Of a DNA stretch of 17,978 nt, positions 7,190 to 13,469 are shown piece by piece. The notes beneath the pieces are model-generated. The model was given only the letters and a program-made list of their open reading frames with translations. It had not been told where the DNA came from and did not search any database. The stretch is from Cytophagia bacterium. Its GTDB lineage: Bacteria; Bacteroidota; Bacteroidia; Cytophagales; Cyclobacteriaceae. Within the stretch, counting starts at the first letter, position 1. Each line of letters opens with the position of its first letter. A program made the translations under genes and the position numbers. The stretch spans positions 1 to 17,978 of the forward strand of contig JABXIP010000440.1 of assembly GCA_013373005.1 (NCBI GenBank), written 5' to 3'.

Positions 7190-9400
7190 CTAAAACTTTC
7201 TAAAACCAATATTATCAAGGGCTATTAGCCCTTTTTTACTTTGGTCGAATATGAAACGGATTGATTTTACATCAACTGAATCAGCACCAAAGCTTTGTAG
7301 TGGAATGCTCACAGACTCGGTGGCAATCTCCCAGTTTCCTCCGAAGGAACCATTCATTTCATCGAGCTTCATGTATTTCACCTTCAGTTTCGGAGCAAGC
7401 ATTTTATAGTTTGCGAGGGTTGTGCTTAGCGTATCGAACTCGGTAATCAATTCAATGCCAAAATCAACATCAACTGTGTCTGCTACTTTGAATTTGGCAT
7501 CATTAGAACGCCCGAGTGTCATGGTCAATTCCTTCATACCAATAGTGCTGAAAGGATTGCTTAAGGTAATATCATAGTGAGAGATTGCATCAATTGAGTC
7601 ATTATCCCAACCTAAAATTACCGCATTGGTTCCTTGTGTTTCTCCACCTCGCATCATTAATGGTTCTTCCCTCCAAACCAACATATTGCTGGCAACAGAC
7701 CGTCCAATAGGCGTTGTGGTCAGGTCAATATCATCTTCATAATTCACTAGTATGGAGTCCTTAGAGCTCGTATAACTATTGAGAAACACAGTCTCAGGCA
7801 GCCATTCTTGAATGGAGGCTGAGTTTTTAAAAGCGGGTTCGTATTCATCCTTTTGGTTGAAGACCCTCTCAGCAAAGGCAGAAATATAAACCTTGGCCAC
7901 GTTGCGCTGGTCTTCCCCTGTAATTAGCGGACCAGTATTCAAGAACCACCCAAAGGGTTCTCCATAGTCCCTTCTGCCCCAAATTGAATTGAACTGGCCG
8001 TGATTGGCCCTATGAACAAGAACCCCTGCTTTAAAGTAGTCGGTGGAATCGTTATAGGATATTCGCTGGTATTGACGCAGGCCAAAGAAGCTGGCTTCGT
8101 CAGCATCGTAAGAGCCTTGAAGCGATAGGTAGTTAATATTCTTCAGCTCCATTCTGCGGAAGTACCTCTGATCAGTTGGAGCAATGGTGACCAAGCCTTT
8201 GATACCGAAATTGAAATCGAATTTAACGTTGGCATTATCAGGAAAATATTCCAGCACATTATACTGAGCTGCAATGCTTACCGCTTCACCACCTCTGGAG
8301 TGACCGATGAGTATCACGTTGTCTAGATCAGCCTTTTCGAAAAGAGCAGATGATGGATCATAATTCCAACTCTGCCATTGCTGAAGGTGCTTGAGAAGTA
8401 GCCATGCTCGGATGGGCATTTCTTTTCCTCTGAAGTCTCCAGACCAGGTGCCATTAATATAGTTTTCATCTACTGAAACTGTAATGAAGCCGCGGCTGGC
8501 GAGATGCTCACCCAAATATTGATAACCAGGATCAGAGTAATGCTCCATACCATGATTGCCATGTACAATGAGTACTAAAGGAGATTTTCTTTTCTTTCTG
8601 GGCATCCAAACTCGCCCATTGATTGGGGCTTCTTCAATGCCAAAGCCCCAGTACCTTTCTCTCCATTTCTTTTTCTTGCCCGTCCATTCTGGCAAGAGTA
8701 AGCTGGCATCAACGGTTGGTGTTTTATAGCTAACGCTATCTCCAAATTCAGGTCTTCTTTTGTTATTGCCACTCCCATATGTGAAATATTCTACTTCATA
8801 ATCTCCAGGCATTCCCGGATTCTCAATTCCCATTTCAGATAAGTTCTTATGAGCAACGGGTTCAAAGTGGATAGGGTTTGGGTCTTCGCCCGAAGGGAGG
8901 ATCTGATATACAGGTAGATAAAAACAAGCTAGACCAAGTAGGATGCCGAATCCGCAGAATACTAGCGAACCTTGTTTTTTGATAAGGCTGTAAATGGAAC
9001 CTCCCAGAAAGATGGCTCCTGAAATTAAGGATGCAAGGGTGAAGTTGAGTACATCTTGAGGCCAACTTAACCTCATTTCTCGACCTAGCATGACTATCCC
9101 GATCACCGCCAGAATAAGTGATATATACCTTATTGGAAAGTAGTCTGTGATGGCTTTTAGTATAGAAGCAGCCCACCTGAAAATGTAAAAAGCTACAATC
9201 CCAATCACTATATAAGCCGCTGCCTGTAGGTATATTGGAAGACCAGTTCTGAAGTAGAATCCGGCAAAACCCATGATAAAGAGTGATAAGAGTAAAAGTC
9301 CCCAAAAGGCCCCTTTAATAAAGCTGTCTTTGGGTGTTCTGATTTCTCTGGATTTGGGTAATTGATTTTGTTCTTTGATGCGTTGAACAAAACTTTTCAT
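7190..9400 (-). CDS. Membrane-anchored alpha/beta hydrolase with C-terminal beta domain
   Basis: The 736-residue protein starts with about five predicted membrane spans (near 28-50, 54-76, 89-106, 118-139 and 147-165). An alpha/beta-hydrolase domain from about 200 to 510 follows. The oxyanion strand is visible as VLIVHGNHG (276-284) and the nucleophile elbow as GHSRG with S368. A likely acid is D432 or D434 (SYDADE) and a likely catalytic His is H467 (RANHGQF). These fit the dienelactone-hydrolase, chlorophyllase and polyester-hydrolase-like group. The last 170 or so residues look beta-rich, possibly a carbohydrate-binding or jelly-roll domain. The catalytic part is probably outside the cytoplasm, but topology is inferred. 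Substrate unknown: an ester or lipid. It sits 145 bp downstream of the GNAT operon on the same strand and may have its own promoter. Its 3' end contains a terminator for the opposite strand. Confidence 0.8.
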   Translation of the reverse strand: MKSFVQRIKEQNQLPKSREIRTPKDSFIKGAFWGLLLLSLFIMGFAGFYFRTGLPIYLQAAAYIVIGIVAFYIFRWAASILKAITDYFPIRYISLILAVIGIVMLGREMRLSWPQDVLNFTLASLISGAIFLGGSIYSLIKKQGSLVFCGFGILLGLACFYLPVYQILPSGEDPNPIHFEPVAHKNLSEMGIENPGMPGDYEVEYFTYGSGNNKRRPEFGDSVSYKTPTVDASLLLPEWTGKKKKWRERYWGFGIEEAPINGRVWMPRKKRKSPLVLIVHGNHGMEHYSDPGYQYLGEHLASRGFITVSVDENYINGTWSGDFRGKEMPIRAWLLLKHLQQWQSWNYDPSSALFEKADLDNVILIGHSRGGEAVSIAAQYNVLEYFPDNANVKFDFNFGIKGLVTIAPTDQRYFRRMELKNINYLSLQGSYDADEASFFGLRQYQRISYNDSTDYFKAGVLVHRANHGQFNSIWGRRDYGEPFGWFLNTGPLITGEDQRNVAKVYISAFAERVFNQKDEYEPAFKNSASIQEWLPETVFLNSYTSSKDSILVNYEDDIDLTTTPIGRSVASNMLVWREEPLMMRGGETQGTNAVILGWDNDSIDAISHYDITLSNPFSTIGMKELTMTLGRSNDAKFKVADTVDVDFGIELITEFDTLSTTLANYKMLAPKLKVKYMKLDEMNGSFGGNWEIATESVSIPLQSFGADSVDVKSIRFIFDQSKKGLIALDNIGFRKF
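7217..7238 (+). terminator. Intrinsic terminator for plus-strand transcripts, inside the convergent hydrolase gene
   Basis: AAGGGCT (7217-7223), a 3-nt loop ATT, and AGCCCTT (7227-7233) form a perfect 7-bp stem whose descending arm runs into a six-T tract (7232-7237). In the plus direction this is a textbook rho-independent terminator and would end the transcript of the permease gene, whose stop is 236 nt upstream. It lies within the last 17 codons of the minus-strand hydrolase gene, where it encodes the segment KKGLIAL. Confidence 0.7.
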
Positions 9401-9464
9401 AAGCTAAGGTTGAGTTAGGTATCCTATGAATTACGGATGGAAAGCCTTAGAATCAAAATTTCGG

Positions 9465-9485
9465 CAGCCACTTCGGCTGTTTTTT
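9465..9485 (+). terminator. Short hairpin with T-run in the hydrolase leader (weak)
   Basis: CAGCC (9465-9469) and GGCTG (9475-9479) form a 5-bp stem with a 5-nt loop followed by six T residues (9480-9485), terminator-like in the plus direction. No plus-strand gene ends nearby. On the minus strand it lies between the GNAT stop and the hydrolase start and is followed only by a weak AAATTTT. It could be a repeat remnant or a leader hairpin. The rest of this 145-bp gap shows no convincing promoter. Confidence 0.3.
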
Positions 9486-9545
9486 CTATTAATGGTAGCA
9501 AATCTTTCCTCTTGTGAATGAATGAGTTAGGCTGCAATCGTGTGC

Positions 9546-10079
9546 CTAATTGAATTCCCGTTCATAGATGTAGCAAGGTGTGTTTAAAAACTCGAATTCT
9601 GTTTTACGTTGCATCCCGTTTTTAAGCGCTACTTTTTGTGAACCGACATTGTCAACATTGATAATGGAAATGACTTTGTTGTCTATTTTATGCTCTTCAA
9701 AATATTCTCTCAGTCGAATCGCCATTTCTGAAGCAAAGCCCTGCTTCCAATATTTCGGGATAACAGAATAGCCGATTTCAAACCGCTCTTCTCCCAATAC
9801 ATCGTCTCGCCAAATGATGCCGGCATTACCAATAAGCTCACCAGTTTCTTTTAGGCAGGCTGCTAAAATACCAACTCCCGTTTCTCCATAACGTTTCATC
9901 TGTCTTTCCACCCAAACCTTTGATTCCTCCTCAGGTGATTTTGGATCAAGAATCCCGACAAAATGTAAATGAGGATTATCTGTGAAGAATGCCTCCCAGG
10001 CTTTCATGTCGTCTTCGGTTAATAATCGAAAGCTGATTCTTTCGCTTTCAATTGGAAATTGATATTGGTGCTTGATCAT
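9546..10079 (-). CDS. GNAT acetyltransferase, RimJ/RimL type
   Basis: This 177-residue cytoplasmic protein is a single GNAT domain. The N-terminal strand ERISFRLLTEDDMKAW is typical of the Acetyltransf_3 (RimJ/RimL) group. Motif A, which binds acetyl-CoA, is seen as GYSVIPKYWKQGFASEM (residues about 103-119, with the Q-x-G-x-A/G loop as KQGFA). Motif B follows as NVDNVGSQKVALKNGM. The family acetylates protein N-termini, small amines or antibiotics, and the substrate cannot be told here. The start codon overlaps the stop of the upstream lipoprotein gene by 4 nt (ATGA), so translation is probably coupled and this is the last gene of the tight operon that starts at 12006. Confidence 0.88.
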   Translation of the reverse strand: MIKHQYQFPIESERISFRLLTEDDMKAWEAFFTDNPHLHFVGILDPKSPEEESKVWVERQMKRYGETGVGILAACLKETGELIGNAGIIWRDDVLGEERFEIGYSVIPKYWKQGFASEMAIRLREYFEEHKIDNKVISIINVDNVGSQKVALKNGMQRKTEFEFLNTPCYIYEREFN

Positions 10080-10501
10080 TTGTATTGACTTAGGTCGTAT
10101 TCTGCAATCAGAATGTTTTCTGAATCAAGATACTTGGCTTTTTTGAAAAGTCTCGCCTTGAGAGTAACTCTCAAGATTTCATTACCCTGAAATTTATCAA
10201 GCGGCAATCCTCTGATGAGCGCTATGTGTTGTGTCGATTTGGAATGATCAATCGCTTGGGTGATTATTCCGATATTTCTTTCGCCATCGTCTGAAAAAAT
10301 GAATTGAACGGAATCTATTTTCTTTTTGGCTAGCAGTGATGGTTTTAAATTGATCACCGTTTGCAGATAAACCTTGTCCTTTGGCCCATCAAGAAAGGTT
10401 TGAACTTTCATGTCTTGTATGAGCTTGCGATCTATTCTATTGCAGGTAGTAGACAGCAGCAAAGGAGAGAGAAGTATGACGAGGATGCCAAGTTTCTTCA
10501 T
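10076..10501 (-). CDS. Small putative lipoprotein, unknown function
   Basis: The frame is open from 10540, but the ATG at 10501 is preferred. It gives a normal signal peptide (MKK, then a hydrophobic run to LLLS) and starts 4 nt after the YigZ stop instead of overlapping it by 35 nt. From that start the protein has 141 residues. A Cys at position 20 follows LSTT, which resembles a lipobox, but Thr at -1 is unusual, so lipidation is only likely. The mature part is about 120 residues with alternating beta-strand character and no recognised domain. It would sit in the periplasm or on the outer membrane. It overlaps the GNAT start by 4 nt. I cannot name a family. Confidence 0.65.
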   Translation of the reverse strand: MKKLGILVILLSPLLLSTTCNRIDRKLIQDMKVQTFLDGPKDKVYLQTVINLKPSLLAKKKIDSVQFIFSDDGERNIGIITQAIDHSKSTQHIALIRGLPLDKFQGNEILRVTLKARLFKKAKYLDSENILIAEYDLSQYK

Positions 10502-10505
10502 TGGG

Positions 10506-11114
10506 TTATATTTCATACTGGATGACTCTGCCAAGATCATGTAGCAGCTGACATTTGTTAGTAAGCTCTTCAGCTTTTGAAACGATGACTTCGGCCTTTA
10601 AAATACACTCCATTTCAAATTCCTGATTGATAATTTCTAACTCAAAATCACTCACCAGTTTCATTACCTCATTCATTTCTTCATAAGGGAAGGTGAATTT
10701 CACTGCTTTAGTAATAAGTTTTTCAACCACCTTGTTTTGCTCCAGAGCTTCAGCAGCCGAAACCTTATAGGCATTAATCAGGCCGCTAACACCGAGCTTG
10801 GTTCCTCCAAAATATCGAACCACTACAACCAACGTGTTGGTAAGTTCCTTGGAACGAATTTGCCCTAGAATTGGGTCACCAGCGGAGTGGTTGGGTTCTC
10901 CATCGTCATTCGCTCTGTATTGAGCGCCATCGGCTCCTAAAATGTAGGCATAGCAATGATGACGTGCATCGTAATAGGTCTTTTTTACCTCTTCCAGTTT
11001 CTCTTTTACTTGCTCTTCAGATCGCACAGGAAATGCCAAGGCAATGAATTTGCTGCCTTTTTCTTTGTACAACCCTTCAGAGTTTTTAGAAATGGTGAGA
11101 TAGGAATCTTGCAT
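10506..11114 (-). CDS. yigZ: YigZ / IMPACT family protein (UPF0029)
   Basis: The 202-residue protein carries the IMPACT-family N-terminal domain. The signature is DDGEPNHSAGDPIL (residues 70-83) followed by VVVRYFGGTKLGVSGLI (about 97-113), plus the preceding ARHHCYAYILG. The C-terminal 70 residues match the small ferredoxin-like DUF1949-type domain by length and position. Eukaryotic IMPACT inhibits GCN2 signalling; bacterial YigZ has no settled reaction, and roles in RNA or nucleotide binding have been suggested. The length is usual for the family. It starts 1 nt after the DMT transporter stop and ends 4 nt before the preferred lipoprotein start, so all belong to one transcript. The family call is strong and the function uncertain. 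Confidence 0.9.
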   Translation of the reverse strand: MQDSYLTISKNSEGLYKEKGSKFIALAFPVRSEEQVKEKLEEVKKTYYDARHHCYAYILGADGAQYRANDDGEPNHSAGDPILGQIRSKELTNTLVVVVRYFGGTKLGVSGLINAYKVSAAEALEQNKVVEKLITKAVKFTFPYEEMNEVMKLVSDFELEIINQEFEMECILKAEVIVSKAEELTNKCQLLHDLGRVIQYEI

Positions 11115-11115
11115 G

Positions 11116-12006
11116 CTACAAAGCTTTCAAAATCTCTTGATAGCTCAAAAGAAAGATCACAACTAATGCGAGCAATACACCAATGTAATTGAGGCGGGTA
11201 AGTTTTTCTTTGAAAAGAATGATTGCCAGTAATGTAGAGCCGATAATAATGCCGATGTTCAGTGCAGGATAAACAATAGCACCATTGTTATCGAATGCTG
11301 ACAATGCTTTAAGCTGAAAGAAAATGGAGAAGTAGTTGGGGACACCAAGGTAAATTCCGCCCGTCAATTCTTTCCAGCCAAACTTTACTCTCTTCACCAG
11401 GCAAACAATAGCACCTGTAATGAATGCTGCTGAAAAAATAAAAATAGGATAGATCGGTTCTATTGCCGCATCGATATAATGATGGTTTACATAATTAAGG
11501 GAGGTGTCTATTAATCCACCCAATAGAAAAACGGCTAATGGAAGCAGCAGGAAGCGGAAATTAAATACATGGGCTTCTGACACTTTCCTTTTTCGACTAA
11601 CTAACCATATAGATACGAAGGCCAAAAATATACCAAGATAGTTCCAGGCATCCAGCGAACTGACAGCATATTTAAAAACGAATAAGCTAAAGACAACAGG
11701 GATGGCAAGACTCATTTTGCTCGCCACAGTGGCCACTGAAACGCCTCTTACCTGAGTTGTGTGGGCCATAAGAAAAAAGGTGGTGATAAAGATAAGGCCC
11801 AGAAGTGACGCTGAAATAAACCATGCTGATTCCGGGTCAAACTCATTGCTAACCGTCTCAAAACCCACATACAGAATTCCTGTAACTACACAAATACCAT
11901 AATTGACAACAATGGCAGGTAAGGTGCTGATATTGAATTTACTAAATGACCTAAAGGCCATAAAGATGCCCACATTGGCAAGAATGGTAAGTAACAGGTA
12001 GAGCAT
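11116..12006 (-). CDS. DMT-superfamily (EamA) transporter
   Basis: This 296-residue protein is almost entirely hydrophobic, with about ten membrane helices in two similar halves, the layout of two EamA repeats. Each half ends with the expected pattern of a conserved polar or basic loop and a last helix (NYLGIFLAFVSIWLVSRKRK in the first half, LTRLNYIGVLLALVVIFLL in the second). The family exports or imports metabolites such as amino acids, nucleotide sugars and drugs; nothing visible fixes the substrate. It is the first gene of the minus-strand operon and diverges from the glycan operon, so the palindromic array between them could control it, and nucleotide-sugar or precursor transport is a possible but unproven link. 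The ATG at 12006 gives the full first helix. Confidence 0.88.
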   Translation of the reverse strand: MLYLLLTILANVGIFMAFRSFSKFNISTLPAIVVNYGICVVTGILYVGFETVSNEFDPESAWFISASLLGLIFITTFFLMAHTTQVRGVSVATVASKMSLAIPVVFSLFVFKYAVSSLDAWNYLGIFLAFVSIWLVSRKRKVSEAHVFNFRFLLLPLAVFLLGGLIDTSLNYVNHHYIDAAIEPIYPIFIFSAAFITGAIVCLVKRVKFGWKELTGGIYLGVPNYFSIFFQLKALSAFDNNGAIVYPALNIGIIIGSTLLAIILFKEKLTRLNYIGVLLALVVIFLLSYQEILKAL

Positions 12007-12070
12007 AGCCTGTGAAATTAGAAAATAGCATCTGAAGGGTCGTTAATTGATGGGGGTAAGTTTTCTGTAT

Positions 12071-12114
12071 TTACAGATTGTAACTTACAAGTTGTAACTT
12101 ACAACTTGTAAGTT
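12071..12114. promoter_or_regulatory. Array of alternating TTACAA/TTGTAA half-sites, probable operator
   Basis: TTGTAA occurs at 12078, 12092 and 12106, and its inverse TTACAA at 12085 and 12099, with a one-mismatch TTACAG at 12071. Start-to-start spacing is exactly 7 bp throughout, and single bases separate the half-sites. As a result 12082-12097 and 12099-12114 are perfect 16-nt inverted arms around one C, making a 33-bp palindrome. The element lies between divergent genes and ends 7 nt before the GTG start of the ketoisomerase gene. It may be an operator for a dimeric repressor that can load side by side, or an RNA hairpin masking the ribosome site. Confidence 0.6.
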
Positions 12115-12121
12115 TTGTATA

Positions 12122-12547
12122 GTGTCAATATATCCTTTCGAGTTACTAGAATTGAAAAAACCACAACTTTACGAATTCACTGCCAAGTCAGATTCCAGAG
12201 GTAATTTGAATTTTCTGGAGGAGCTCAAAGATGTACCTTTTGAAGTGAAAAGGGTTTACTGGTTGACTCAGGTACCTGAGCAGCAGGTGAGAGGAGGACA
12301 TGCTCATAAAACTGGCGAACAAGTGATCATTTGCACCCAGGGAGTTGTGGAGGTTGTGTTGGAAGATCAAAAAGGAATGGTGATGAGCTACACTTTGGAT
12401 GATCCTTCAAAAGGACTTTATATTCCACCACTTTGGTGGGGAAGAATGCTTTTTAAAGGCAGTGCAATGCTTCTAGGGCTAGCCTCTGATGAGTTTTCAG
12501 AAGAGGATTACATCAGAAACAAACCTGATTTTCATGAGCCAATTTGA
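12122..12547 (+). CDS. FdtA/QdtA-like sugar 3,4-ketoisomerase (WxcM-like cupin)
   Basis: The 141-residue cupin-fold protein matches the FdtA/QdtA group, which isomerises dTDP-4-keto-6-deoxyglucose to the 3-keto sugar on the way to dTDP-3-amino-3,6-dideoxyhexoses. Visible family features are DSRGNLNFLEE, VKRVYWL, and the catalytic loop RGGHAHK with H60 and H62, the equivalents of the two essential histidines. Further matches are GLYIPPLWWGRM and the C-terminal EEDYIRN. The length is normal. The start is GTG: a stop codon lies in frame at 12095 and no in-frame ATG occurs before residue 86. The 33-bp palindrome ends 7 nt upstream. It is the first gene of a four-gene operon and overlaps the next gene by 14 nt. 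No dTDP-glucose synthase or dehydratase is nearby, so substrate must come from other loci. Confidence 0.82.
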   Translation: MSIYPFELLELKKPQLYEFTAKSDSRGNLNFLEELKDVPFEVKRVYWLTQVPEQQVRGGHAHKTGEQVIICTQGVVEVVLEDQKGMVMSYTLDDPSKGLYIPPLWWGRMLFKGSAMLLGLASDEFSEEDYIRNKPDFHEPI

Positions 12548-13469
12548 GCTACATGAGTCACCTGAAAATGGAGTTGAGCTGTCTTTCGAGGAGTTTCTCT
12601 ATAACCAGGAGAGTTTCCTAAAGTCGAACAATGACTTACCTCTCAAGTATTTTTACTGCTTAGATAAAAAGTCTGGCGGCTACGTGGCTCATATAGCTTT
12701 TACTATTCAAGACGGTGTAGCTGTCAGTCCATTGAAGGCCCCTTTCGGTGGTGTTGAGGTTGCCGAGCGTTTAACTAATGAAGAGATTGGTGTTTTTTTG
12801 ACTCTGGTAGAAGATGCCTTAAAGTCTGATGGTGTTCTGGAAATAAGAATTCATCAGGCGCCTGAAAGCTACCAAAAGCAGGAAGTTTTGGTAGAAGCCA
12901 TGATTGACTCTGGCTATGAAGAAATTCAGGAAAGGATTTATCATGGAATTGACATTGATGAAATTCCGTTGTCAGAGAAGATGGTAGATATGCAAAGAAG
13001 GAGGTTGAAGAAATGTGCTGAGGCAGGTTTTGTATTTAAAAAGTACTCCAAAAGTGAGTTGGCAGCAGCCTTTGAGCAGATAGATCGTTGGCGAACCGCT
13101 GCAGAGAAACCTCTTTCTATGACTTGGGCTGATCTACATAACTCCAGCAAAAGAAATCCAAAAACATATCATGCTTTTGGTATAGAAAATGAACATGGAT
13201 TAATGATTGCCGGTACTATTGTGGTGAGGGTAAATGACAAGGTACTTTATAACTTTTTTCCTGCCAGTTACGATGTCTATAATCAATACAGCCCTATGGT
13301 TATGCTGGTGAATATGGTTTACGCTTGGGGAAAAGGAAACGGATACACACACCTCGATTTGGGTACATCTTATGTACATAAGAATGTTAATGCGAGCCTT
13401 AGGGTGTTTAAAGAGAGACTAGGAGGAAAGCCATACAGCGCATGGAGTTGGAGGAAAAAACTAAATTAG
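12534..13469 (+). CDS. GNAT/FemAB-like acyl- or aminoacyltransferase of glycan cluster
   Basis: From the ATG at 12534 the protein has 311 residues. An earlier in-frame ATG at 12489 would add 15 residues and overlap the ketoisomerase gene by 59 nt, which is less likely. It looks like the GNAT-superfamily Acetyltransf_6 / FemAB type. A variable N-terminal half is followed by MQRRRLKKCAEAGF (basic helix typical after the first half), then ALHNSS-like and AGTIVVRVNDKVLYNFFPAS strands, and a final YTHLDLGTS motif. Such proteins transfer acyl or aminoacyl groups to sugars or peptidoglycan precursors. Here, beside a 3-ketoisomerase and a flippase, N-acylation of an amino sugar is plausible but unproven. 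The 14-nt and 28-nt overlaps with its neighbours suggest translational coupling. The fold call is moderate and the substrate is inference. Confidence 0.68.
   Translation: MSQFELHESPENGVELSFEEFLYNQESFLKSNNDLPLKYFYCLDKKSGGYVAHIAFTIQDGVAVSPLKAPFGGVEVAERLTNEEIGVFLTLVEDALKSDGVLEIRIHQAPESYQKQEVLVEAMIDSGYEEIQERIYHGIDIDEIPLSEKMVDMQRRRLKKCAEAGFVFKKYSKSELAAAFEQIDRWRTAAEKPLSMTWADLHNSSKRNPKTYHAFGIENEHGLMIAGTIVVRVNDKVLYNFFPASYDVYNQYSPMVMLVNMVYAWGKGNGYTHLDLGTSYVHKNVNASLRVFKERLGGKPYSAWSWRKKLN

Noticed and set aside
7040..7228. A 62-codon plus-strand frame after the permease gene
   Set aside because: It translates the palindromic repeat at 7101-7146 and runs into the terminator hairpin; no domain or conserved pattern is visible.
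8862..9305. A 147-codon minus-strand frame within the hydrolase gene
   Set aside because: It is a frame shadow inside the N-terminal membrane-domain coding region, which is fully explained by the 736-residue protein.
12065..12076. A CTGTA-TT-TACAG palindrome just before the half-site array
   Set aside because: It is short and its right half is already counted as the mismatched TTACAG half-site; it is not strong enough for a separate feature.
12489..12533. The earlier in-frame ATG for the GNAT/FemAB-like gene
   Set aside because: It would overlap the ketoisomerase gene by 59 nt and adds 15 residues with no family resemblance; the ATG at 12534 gives a normal coupled overlap.
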